The notes below the pieces were generated by a model. That model had not been told where the DNA came from. It did no database searches and saw only the letters and a program-made list of their open reading frames with translations. Position numbers and translations under genes: made by a program. 64,000 nucleotides of DNA from Verrucomicrobia subdivision 3 bacterium UBA693 (GTDB lineage: Bacteria; Verrucomicrobiota; Verrucomicrobiia; Limisphaerales; UBA8199). The stretch spans positions 62,001 through 126,000 of the forward strand of contig DBMR01000071.1 of NCBI GenBank assembly GCA_002298785.1, read 5' to 3'. Below are positions 9,107 through 16,570 of the stretch, piece after piece. The first letter of the stretch is position 1. The number at the start of each line of letters is the position of its first letter.

Positions 9107-9658
9107 ATGTCGGCCGATTCAACGCGTCAGTTTGGTGACTCCAGCGCTGCGCAGCAGCGATTTCTTTCGCTATTCCTGCGCAGTGAGCGAGAGATCTTTC
9201 GCTATGTGGCCGCCCTGGTGCCGAATGTCACCGACGCGGAGGATATCGTCCAACAAACCGCCATGTCGCTTTGGGAAAAATTCGACGCCTATGATCCCAG
9301 CCAGCCGTTCACGCCATGGGCATGCCGGTTTGCTTTGAACAAGGCGCGCCAGTGGATCGAAAGACGGCAACGCTGGCAGGCGCTGCTCGAGCACGGTTTG
9401 GCAGAGGAGTTGGCGCAACGGCGGGAGGAGTTGCAGCCTGAGTTCGAGCAGCGGCTGAAACATCTTGAGGGTTGTATCGGAAAGCTGCCGGAAGGACAAC
9501 GCTCGCTGGTCGAGGGTTACTACTATGAGCGCGCCAGTATTGAAAAGCTGGCGCAACGCTCCGGCCGGAGCGAGGCCGCCACCTACAAAATGCTCCAGCG
9601 GATCCGGCACGCCCTGCAGATTTGTGTGGATAGTCACGGAAAACCGGAGGTGGCATGA
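9107..9658 (+). CDS. ECF-type RNA polymerase sigma-70 factor (Planctomycete/Verrucomicrobium-type family)
   Basis: The 183-residue product has region 2 at about 20-95 (SEREIFRYVAALVPNVTDAEDIVQQT, then FTPWACRFALNKARQW) and region 4 at about 130-175 (LPEGQRSLVEGYYYERASIEKLAQRSGRSEAATYKMLQRIRHAL). This layout matches a sigma subfamily that is greatly expanded in Planctomycetes and Verrucomicrobia. The stop codon overlaps the next start as ATGA (9655-9658), so translation is coupled to the membrane FecR-LamG gene. By analogy with FecI/FecR, the partner should control this sigma factor in response to an extracellular signal. The target genes are unknown; the CAZyme run immediately downstream is an obvious candidate. 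Confidence 0.93.
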   Translation: MSADSTRQFGDSSAAQQRFLSLFLRSEREIFRYVAALVPNVTDAEDIVQQTAMSLWEKFDAYDPSQPFTPWACRFALNKARQWIERRQRWQALLEHGLAEELAQRREELQPEFEQRLKHLEGCIGKLPEGQRSLVEGYYYERASIEKLAQRSGRSEAATYKMLQRIRHALQICVDSHGKPEVA

Positions 9659-11286
9659 GGCTCGTCTTTCCGTCACCAGAGTTTGACGACGTTGTGGCCG
9701 GCGTATGCCATGGCTCAGCCAGCGAAGCGGAGATGCGCGCCTTGAATGAGTTGTTGCGGAGCAACTCTGGTGCTCGGGATGAGTATTTATTCCGGGTCGA
9801 GCTTCATAGCCGGATGGCGTCCAATCCGGACCTTTTTTCCCAATTTGGAGCGGCGACGTCTAATCTCGATTTGCCCGACGGGACCACCCACAACCGAGAT
9901 AATCTCACCCCACTACGCCCGGTGAAGCCACCGCGCAGGCGCATGCAGGTGCGGGTGCTGGCTTTGGCAGCCTGCCTGGCACTCTTCGCCGGGGGTATCG
10001 GGATGCTTTGGCTTAAGTGGTCAGCGACGAGGAACGGAGCCAGCAGCACCGCCGTCGCGATTTTGACACGCACCGTGGACGCCCGTTGGAGCCCGAAGAC
10101 TCACCCGTTGCGGACGGGCAGCGCACTGGAACCGGGGAGCCTTCAACTAGAATCCGGACTGGCTCAAGTGGTCTTCTACAGTGGGGCGCGACTGGTGATC
10201 GAGGGTCCGGTGGAACTGCGGCTGGTATCTCGCAACGAGGCCGTGTGTGCTTCCGGCCGGATTCTGGCGGAGGTGCCAATGCCGGCGCGCGGCTTTCGGT
10301 TGAGAACAGGCCAGCTCAGCGTGGTTGATTTGGGGACCTCCTTTGGCATCGACGCCAATCGAAGTCGGACGGAAGTCCACGTTTTCAAAGGGAAGGTGGA
10401 GGTGCAGCCCGGACGAGCCGGGGAGCAGTCTCTGACAGAAGGCCAGGCAGCCTTGGTTCAGGGAAGCGCCCTGCCCCAGTTGATGGCCGCCAACGCGGAG
10501 GCCTTCGCCTCCATGTTCGAGTTCCAGGAGCGTTCGCTTGCCTCGGAGGCTGTCCGCTATGACCAATGGCGGCTCTCAAGCGCGCAACTGGATCGGGACC
10601 GCTCCCTGGTGGTGCGATTTGATTTCGAGAACGTCAACGACCCAGGCGGGACGTTGCCCAATAAGGTGGCAAAAAATGGCCTGACGGAGGATGGCATCAT
10701 TGTGGGCTGCCAGCCCGCCCAAGGCCGTTGGCGGGAGAAAGAGGCTCTCGAATTCCAAAGCGTCAACGACCGCGTACGCCTGGCAGTGCCCAACGAATTC
10801 CAAGCCATGACCCTTTCGGCCTGGGTCTGCCTGAAGGGGCTGGACCGGGAGTTCAGCTCACTGTTTATGTCGGATGGGTTCGATCCCGGAACGGTACACT
10901 GGCTGATTCGTGGAGATGGCGTTCTGGGGCTCACGGTGTTTGGTCCGCGCGCGGGAAAATTTCAAATTATGCCCAGCCCTCCTGTGCCTTCGCTCCAGAA
11001 CCTCGGATTGTGGCAGCATTTGGCCGTGGTCCTTGATGGCAAAGCTCGGAAGGTGATCCATTACGTGAATGGCTTGCCTGTCGCCCGCCACTCGTTGACG
11101 ATAAGCCCGCCGTTCCGGGTCGGCTCCGCGGAACTGGGTAATTGGAATGCGCGCAGCGGCTCGAGCCCCGAACCGTCCCTCATCCGAAATCTTAGCGGGG
11201 CGATTGATGAATTCGAGCTGTTCAGCCGGGCTCTGGACGACGGGGAGGTCCGGGAGCTCTATCTTAAAGGCAAGCCGGACCTTTAA
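9655..11286 (+). CDS. Membrane FecR-LamG protein, putative anti-sigma/sensor
   Basis: The 543-residue protein has a short cytoplasmic N-terminus with the segment LNELLRSNSGARDEYL, a single transmembrane helix at about residues 101-120 (VLALAACLALFAGGIGMLWL), a FecR-type beta domain at about 150-265 (LVIEGPVELRLVS...VVDLGTSFGIDANRSRTEVHVFKGKVEV), and a concanavalin-like LamG domain at about 320-535 (FQAMTLSAWVCLKGL...AIDEFELFSRALDDGEV). The LamG lectin-like fold on the outside suggests carbohydrate sensing, though no ligand is known. It overlaps the sigma gene by four bases. The architecture is common in this phylum and differs from proteobacterial FecR, which lacks LamG. Confidence 0.88.
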   Translation: MRLVFPSPEFDDVVAGVCHGSASEAEMRALNELLRSNSGARDEYLFRVELHSRMASNPDLFSQFGAATSNLDLPDGTTHNRDNLTPLRPVKPPRRRMQVRVLALAACLALFAGGIGMLWLKWSATRNGASSTAVAILTRTVDARWSPKTHPLRTGSALEPGSLQLESGLAQVVFYSGARLVIEGPVELRLVSRNEAVCASGRILAEVPMPARGFRLRTGQLSVVDLGTSFGIDANRSRTEVHVFKGKVEVQPGRAGEQSLTEGQAALVQGSALPQLMAANAEAFASMFEFQERSLASEAVRYDQWRLSSAQLDRDRSLVVRFDFENVNDPGGTLPNKVAKNGLTEDGIIVGCQPAQGRWREKEALEFQSVNDRVRLAVPNEFQAMTLSAWVCLKGLDREFSSLFMSDGFDPGTVHWLIRGDGVLGLTVFGPRAGKFQIMPSPPVPSLQNLGLWQHLAVVLDGKARKVIHYVNGLPVARHSLTISPPFRVGSAELGNWNARSGSSPEPSLIRNLSGAIDEFELFSRALDDGEVRELYLKGKPDL

Positions 11287-11469
11287 CCAGAACACCAGAC
11301 TGCCCCAACAACCTTCAATCACTCCCGAATATGGAAATACGCAGTTTGGCCACGTTGACCTCGATGCTTTGCCGTGGCTTTCCTCCCATGGCTGCCGAGC
11401 AGCCTCGCGCTGCCGATGCCATGGTTTAACATGCGCACGTCATTCCCACAGCACAACCGCGTCCTGCCC

Positions 11470-12600
11470 ATGAAAGCGTCCTTTACCAAAATCCGTTTGA
11501 TTGCCGTGTCCGTTCTCGGCCTGGCTCTCGGGCTTAACATCCCCGCACAGGCTCAGCGCCCGGCGCAGTTTCAATCACCTCTGGTGCATCCCGACCGCAC
11601 GGCGACCTTTAAATTCCGTGCCCCGAATGCCAGAAAAGTCGAATTGAGCGCGCAATTCCTCAAAGCCAACCAACCGCTCACAGCCGACACGAACGGCGTG
11701 TGGAGCATTACCGTCGGGCCCATCGAGCCCAACCTCTATCCCTATGCGTTCGTCGTGGACGGTGTCAGCGTAGCTGATCCTGCCAATCAAGACCTTTTCC
11801 CGAACGAGCTATTCAAGAACAGCCTCGTGGACATTCCCGGCGACAAACTTTCGCTCTATTCCATCCAGGACGTGCCGCACGGCGATTTGACGTATTGTTA
11901 TTACAAATCCAAGAGCCTCGGCCGCACCCGGCCGCTCCTCGTTTACACGCCGCCGGACTACCGCCAGAGCAAGAGAAAGTACCCGGTGTTCTATCTCGTG
12001 AGCGGTACGACTGACACGGAGGAGACGTGGTTTCGCGCGGGCCGTGCCAACTTCATCCTGGACAACCTCATTGCACAGAAGCAGGCCGTGCCGATGATCA
12101 TCGTCATGCCCTACGGCAACATGATGATGGGCACGCCGCCACCGACCTCACCTCGGGCAGCCGAGATGTACAAGGTCTTTAACGATGAGTTGGTTGGCAC
12201 CATCATGCCCTACGTCGAGGCGAACTACCGCGTCAGTCGCGACCGGGAGCAGCGCGCGATTGCGGGCTTTTCGCGGGGCGGCGGCCAATCGCTTTTCACT
12301 GGATTCAACAACCTCGACAAGTTCGCGTGGATTGGCTCTTACAGCGCCTATCTCACGCCAGAGGTGTTCGACAAATACTTCGCCAGCGTGGCGGCGGACC
12401 CGAAGGCTACGAACCGGAAGTTGAAGCTGCTCTGGCTGGGTGTGGGCAAAGCCGACTTCCTCTACCAGCAGGCCGCGACGTTCGACGACTATTTGAAGGC
12501 GAAAAGGATCGAACATCAATCCCTCGTGACTGAAGGCGGCCACACGTGGATGAACGCGCGGCATTATCTCTCGGAGACGCTCCAGTTGTATTTCAAGTAA
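11470..12600 (+). CDS. CE1-type carbohydrate esterase with N-terminal E-set domain
   Basis: The 376-residue product starts at ATG 11470, giving a clear signal peptide (MKASFTKIRLIAVSVLGLALGLNIPAQAQ). Residues about 35-120 form an E-set/CBM48-like beta domain (FKFRAPNARKVELSAQFLK). The alpha/beta-hydrolase follows, with the nucleophile elbow GFSRGGG near residue 260 and a C-terminal GGHTW supplying the histidine. Related enzymes are feruloyl and acetylxylan esterases. It begins a plus-strand series and is followed after 8 bp by a type B carboxylesterase gene. It is the most distant of the CE1-like proteins in this window. Confidence 0.87.
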   Translation: MKASFTKIRLIAVSVLGLALGLNIPAQAQRPAQFQSPLVHPDRTATFKFRAPNARKVELSAQFLKANQPLTADTNGVWSITVGPIEPNLYPYAFVVDGVSVADPANQDLFPNELFKNSLVDIPGDKLSLYSIQDVPHGDLTYCYYKSKSLGRTRPLLVYTPPDYRQSKRKYPVFYLVSGTTDTEETWFRAGRANFILDNLIAQKQAVPMIIVMPYGNMMMGTPPPTSPRAAEMYKVFNDELVGTIMPYVEANYRVSRDREQRAIAGFSRGGGQSLFTGFNNLDKFAWIGSYSAYLTPEVFDKYFASVAADPKATNRKLKLLWLGVGKADFLYQQAATFDDYLKAKRIEHQSLVTEGGHTWMNARHYLSETLQLYFK

Positions 12601-12608
12601 CTATTGTT

Positions 12609-14171
12609 ATGAACAATATAAATCGAGGCGCGTTCGTTTTGTTTTCACTTCTCGCAATCGGGCGGGGGTTTGCCGGCCAACCTGAACCGGTTCGTGTCGA
12701 ACAAGGACTGGTGCAGGGCGTCGCCGAAGACGGCCTGACCGTCTATCGCGGCATCCCCTTCGCGGCGGCGCCGGTGGGCGAACTTCGCTGGCGCGCACCC
12801 CAACCCGCCGCGAAATGGGACGGCGTGCGCAAAGCCATGCAGTTCGCGTCCGATCCTTATCAGGGCGACGGCAAGGGCAACGTGAGCGAGGATTGCCTGT
12901 ATCTGAACGTCTGGACGCCCGCAAAATCCGCGAACGAGCGCATCCCCGTCCTGGTGTGGATCTACGGCGGCGGTTTCTCCTTCGGCTCTACTTCCACACC
13001 CACCCACAACGGTGAACATCTGGCCCGAAAGGGTGTTGTTCTGGTCAGCATCAACTACCGCGTGGGCCCACTTGGCTTTCTTGCGCACCCGGAGTTGAGC
13101 GCGGAATCGCCACGCAAAGTATCGGGCAACTACGGTCTGTTGGATATGATCGCGGGATTGCAGTGGGTGCAGAAGAACATCAAGGCATTTGGAGGCGACC
13201 CGAACAAGGTGACGATCTTCGGTGAGTCGGCTGGCGGCATCGCCGTCAGCATGCTGTGTGCGTCCCCACAGGCCAAAGGATTGTTCCACGGGGCGATCTC
13301 GCAGAGCGGCGGCTCGTTCGGCCCGCCTCGTTTCACCACTTATCCGGGCGAGAACATGAAGCGCCTGGCCGATGCCGAGCAGGCGGGCGTGGCTTACGCG
13401 AAGCGAGCTGGTGCGGTGTCGATTGCGGAATTCCGCAAGCTCACCCCGGACAAGCTTCCCGCGGGTTTTGGCAGTGGCGCAGCGTGGCCGATCATCGACG
13501 GCTGGGTGATCCCCGACGACCAGTTCAAACTCTACGAAGCTGGCAAATACAACGATGTTTCGATCCTGGTTGGTTACAACTCCGACGAGGGCCTGAGCTT
13601 CTCACGCGAGCGAACACCCGCGGAATTCCGTGCCAACGTCGAGAAGCGCTACGGCCACTTTGCCGAAAAACTCCTTGCTGCCTATCCGGTTGGAACGAAC
13701 TCGGTTCCTAAGACTGCACGTGACCTGATGCGCGACGCGGCCTTCGGCTGGCACACCTGGAGCTGGGCGCGGCTGCAGGCACGCACGGGCAAGTCCAAGG
13801 TTTTCTGCTATTACTTCGATCAACATCCCACCCGGGAGGCGGACTCGCCTCAGGCCGACCACGGCACGCCGCACGGTGTGGACGTGCCTTATGTCTTCCA
13901 GACCCTCGACCGCAACAAGCCCGGCACCACGCCCAGCGATCTGGAAATATCCGAGGCCATCGCCACCTACTGGGCCAACTTCGCTAAGGGCGGCAATCCC
14001 AACGGCGCGAGCCTTCCAACCTGGCCGCAATTCACCAAGAACGACCGTCAGGTGATGTATTTTAGAAACAAGCCTTACCCCGGCCCGGTGCCGAGTGCCG
14101 CCGCGCTCGAGGTGCTCGATACGTATTTCGCCTGGCGCCGCACGCCGGAAGGCGAGGCGTGGGCAAAATGA
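12609..14171 (+). CDS. Type B carboxylesterase, exported
   Basis: The 520-residue protein starts at ATG 12609 with a signal peptide (MNNINRGAFVLFSLLAIGRGFAG). It carries the family hallmarks: VYRGIPFAAAPVGELRWRAPQ near residue 45, EDCLYLNVWTP, the oxyanion loop YGGGFSFGS, the nucleophile motif FGESAGG near residue 205, a VGYNSDEG block with an acid-residue candidate, and HGVDVPYVF with the probable catalytic histidine. It hydrolyses ester bonds; the natural substrate cannot be read from sequence. It is packed between a CE1-like and an SASA acetylesterase gene (8 and 56 bp gaps), so removal of ester groups from a polysaccharide is likely. Confidence 0.93.
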   Translation: MNNINRGAFVLFSLLAIGRGFAGQPEPVRVEQGLVQGVAEDGLTVYRGIPFAAAPVGELRWRAPQPAAKWDGVRKAMQFASDPYQGDGKGNVSEDCLYLNVWTPAKSANERIPVLVWIYGGGFSFGSTSTPTHNGEHLARKGVVLVSINYRVGPLGFLAHPELSAESPRKVSGNYGLLDMIAGLQWVQKNIKAFGGDPNKVTIFGESAGGIAVSMLCASPQAKGLFHGAISQSGGSFGPPRFTTYPGENMKRLADAEQAGVAYAKRAGAVSIAEFRKLTPDKLPAGFGSGAAWPIIDGWVIPDDQFKLYEAGKYNDVSILVGYNSDEGLSFSRERTPAEFRANVEKRYGHFAEKLLAAYPVGTNSVPKTARDLMRDAAFGWHTWSWARLQARTGKSKVFCYYFDQHPTREADSPQADHGTPHGVDVPYVFQTLDRNKPGTTPSDLEISEAIATYWANFAKGGNPNGASLPTWPQFTKNDRQVMYFRNKPYPGPVPSAAALEVLDTYFAWRRTPEGEAWAK

Positions 14172-14227
14172 ACCACTAGAGCGCCCACAGTTTCATTACC
14201 TGCCCGGACAAAACCCTCCCCGCCATC

Positions 14228-15127
14228 ATGAAATGGATATTCCGTTTACCTCTCCTCGCGGCCTTGGTCCTCTGCCAGGCGCGCGCCTTCTCTCAGGACA
14301 CGAACTTCTGGATCTTCCTCTGTTTCGGCCAGTCGAACATGGAGGGATTTCCCGGAATTGAGGATCAAGATAAGGGGCCGGTGGACGAACGGTTTCAGGT
14401 GCTGGCAGCCGTCGATTTCCCCAAGCAGGGACGAACCAACGGTCATTGGTATCCCGCCATTCCGCCGCTTTGTGGACCTTCGGCAGGGCTCGGTCCGGCG
14501 GATTACTTCGGTCGGACACTGGTTTCCAACTTGCCGCCTCACATCAAGGTTGGTGTCGTGAACGTTTCAGTTGCCGGCTGCAAAATCGAGTTGTTCGAGA
14601 AGGACACGTTTCAGGCCTATGCGGCGACAGCCCCCCAGTGGATGACCAACATCATTGCCGGGTACGGCGGCAATCCCTACAAACATTTAGTCGCGATGGC
14701 GAAGCTGGCGCAGGAGGAGGGTGTCATCAAAGGCATCCTGCTGCACCAAGGCGAATCCAACACCAATGACAAGCAGTGGACCAACAAAGTAAAAGAAATT
14801 TACAACAGCTTGCTCCGGGATCTGAAGCTCAATGCCGAAGCAGTGCCCCTGCTGGTCGGTGGCCTCGTGGCTGAGGACCAAAAGGGGGCGTGTGCGAGCA
14901 TGAACAAGATCATTGCCGACCTGCCCAGGACCATCCCCACGGCGCATTTCGTTCCGTCGGAGGGTTGCGCCAGCCGCCCCGACCATCTGCATTTTACCCC
15001 GGCAGGATATCGAGCCATGGGCAGTCGATACGGGCAGAAAGCACTTTCCCTCCTCGGGTACCCAATTGCCGAAACTCCTCACCCACTCTCACATCCAAAG
15101 GCCCAACCCGACTTGCCTAAGCCATGA
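14228..15127 (+). CDS. SASA/CE6-like carbohydrate acetylesterase
   Basis: The 299-residue exported protein (signal peptide MKWIFRLPLLAALVLCQARAFS) has the SGNH-type blocks of the sialate O-acetylesterase/CE6 superfamily. GQSNMEG near residue 37 contains the nucleophile serine, and LLHQGESN near 175 is the second conserved block. DHLHFTPAGYRAMG near 260 supplies Asp and His. Members remove acetyl groups from sialic acid or from xylan. Given its neighbours, xylan or pectin deacetylation is more likely, which is inference. It continues the esterase series on the plus strand. Confidence 0.88.
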   Translation: MKWIFRLPLLAALVLCQARAFSQDTNFWIFLCFGQSNMEGFPGIEDQDKGPVDERFQVLAAVDFPKQGRTNGHWYPAIPPLCGPSAGLGPADYFGRTLVSNLPPHIKVGVVNVSVAGCKIELFEKDTFQAYAATAPQWMTNIIAGYGGNPYKHLVAMAKLAQEEGVIKGILLHQGESNTNDKQWTNKVKEIYNSLLRDLKLNAEAVPLLVGGLVAEDQKGACASMNKIIADLPRTIPTAHFVPSEGCASRPDHLHFTPAGYRAMGSRYGQKALSLLGYPIAETPHPLSHPKAQPDLPKP

Positions 15128-15322
15128 GCTCGGGCACCAGCCTGCGCAGCCCAAAGAATATTGAGAAATAGCTGTCCAAAACCCCTCGTTTCAGGGAAGT
15201 ACTGGTGAATAATGGCAGATTCAGCCCATCTCCGCGCTGCTCGTCCGTGTACCCGCCGTCGGTTTTGCCCGATTATCTCGCCCGTAGAACCAGGCACACC
15301 ATCATCCAACATTTCGCACACT

Positions 15323-16537
15323 ATGAAAAAGCTGCTCTTGCTCACATTTGCTGCTGCTGTCGCCAGCCAGTTTTGCCTTGCCCAAACGAATGAACCCGCC
15401 GACGACTGGAAACCTGCGACCTCCAATCAGCCGGGCAAACAATTCCCCCAGGTCAACTCTGAAGGCCGTGTCAGGGCCCGCATCGTCGCCCCGCAAGCAC
15501 AAAGCGTCGTGCTTGAATTTCTGGGAGGCGCAAAGTACCCCTTAACCAAAGGAGACGACGGCGCCTGGATTGGCTCCACGCGACCCCAGGACGAAGGTTT
15601 CCACTATTACCAGTTGGTGATTGATGGTGCCGGCGTTCCGGACCCCGGCAGCATGTATTTCTATGGCGGGGGGCGCTGGGGCAGTGGTGTTGAAATCCCC
15701 GCCGAAGATCAGGATGTCTACGCCCTCAAAAACGTTCCCCACGGCCAATTACGGGATGTCTTTTACTTTTCGAAAACCAGCAACTCAAACCGTCATTGCG
15801 TCGTCTATACTCCGCCAGATTATGACCGGGACACAAGCAGGCGCTTCCCGGTACTTTACCTACAACATGGGATGGGCGAAGACGAAACCGGCTGGGGCAA
15901 CCAGGGCCATGCCAATCTGATCATGGATAACCTGCTGGCCGAGGGTAAAACCAAGCCGTTCATCATCGTCATGGAGAACGGGGGCGGCATGGGTGGCCCC
16001 CGTCGAGGCGTAGCTGCGGCTGGGGCAACTCCTGCCGGAGCCACAAACAGCACGCCGGCGCCAGGCGGACGAGGGATGTTCAACTTCTCCGCATTTGAGC
16101 GGGTCCTCATCGATGACCTGATTCCCTGGGTCGATAGCACTTATCGCACCATGGCCGATCAGCCAAATCGCGCGATGGCCGGGCTTTCAATGGGCGGCAT
16201 GCAGACCCGAGCCATCACCCTGGCCAACCTCGACAAATTCTCCAACATCGGCGTGTTCAGCGGCGGTAGCATCGCTCTAACCAACATCACCGACCTGGCG
16301 GCTTTTAAGCAAAAGATCAAACTCGTATTCGTCAGTTATGGAAGCCGGGAAGTCGATCCCAATCGCAGAAGCGACACCGGACGCGGACCATTCGGCGGTG
16401 ACCCTCAAGCGAACACCGAAGCTCTAAAGCAAGCCGGCATAAACAGTCACTACTACGTGTCCCCCAAAACTGCCCATGAATGGCAGTCATGGCGCCGCAG
16501 TCTCCATCAGTTCGCTCCGTTGCTGTTCCAGGATTAA
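15323..16537 (+). CDS. CE1-type carbohydrate esterase
   Basis: The 404-residue protein starts at ATG 15323 with the signal peptide MKKLLLLTFAAAVASQFCLA. The N-terminal E-set domain (VRARIVAPQAQSVVLEFLGG) is followed by an esterase domain with FPVLYLQHGMGEDETGWGNQG and the nucleophile elbow GLSMGGMQ near residue 290. A C-terminal TAHEWQSWRRSLHQFAPLLF supplies His. An unusual Gly/Ala/Pro-rich insertion of about 30 residues (GGPRRGVAAAGATP...) sits between the strand and the FERVLIDDLIP helix. The protein is closely similar to the first half of the next gene, so the two arose by tandem duplication. The substrate is probably acetylated or feruloylated xylan. Confidence 0.88.
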   Translation: MKKLLLLTFAAAVASQFCLAQTNEPADDWKPATSNQPGKQFPQVNSEGRVRARIVAPQAQSVVLEFLGGAKYPLTKGDDGAWIGSTRPQDEGFHYYQLVIDGAGVPDPGSMYFYGGGRWGSGVEIPAEDQDVYALKNVPHGQLRDVFYFSKTSNSNRHCVVYTPPDYDRDTSRRFPVLYLQHGMGEDETGWGNQGHANLIMDNLLAEGKTKPFIIVMENGGGMGGPRRGVAAAGATPAGATNSTPAPGGRGMFNFSAFERVLIDDLIPWVDSTYRTMADQPNRAMAGLSMGGMQTRAITLANLDKFSNIGVFSGGSIALTNITDLAAFKQKIKLVFVSYGSREVDPNRRSDTGRGPFGGDPQANTEALKQAGINSHYYVSPKTAHEWQSWRRSLHQFAPLLFQD

Positions 16538-16570
16538 CCACCCGATGCCGATTTTTTTAGGAAGGATCTC

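Noticed and set aside
16545..16570. Run of T at 16552-16558 as a terminator after the second esterase gene
   Set aside because: No hairpin precedes it, and a strong ribosome binding site for the next gene follows at once.
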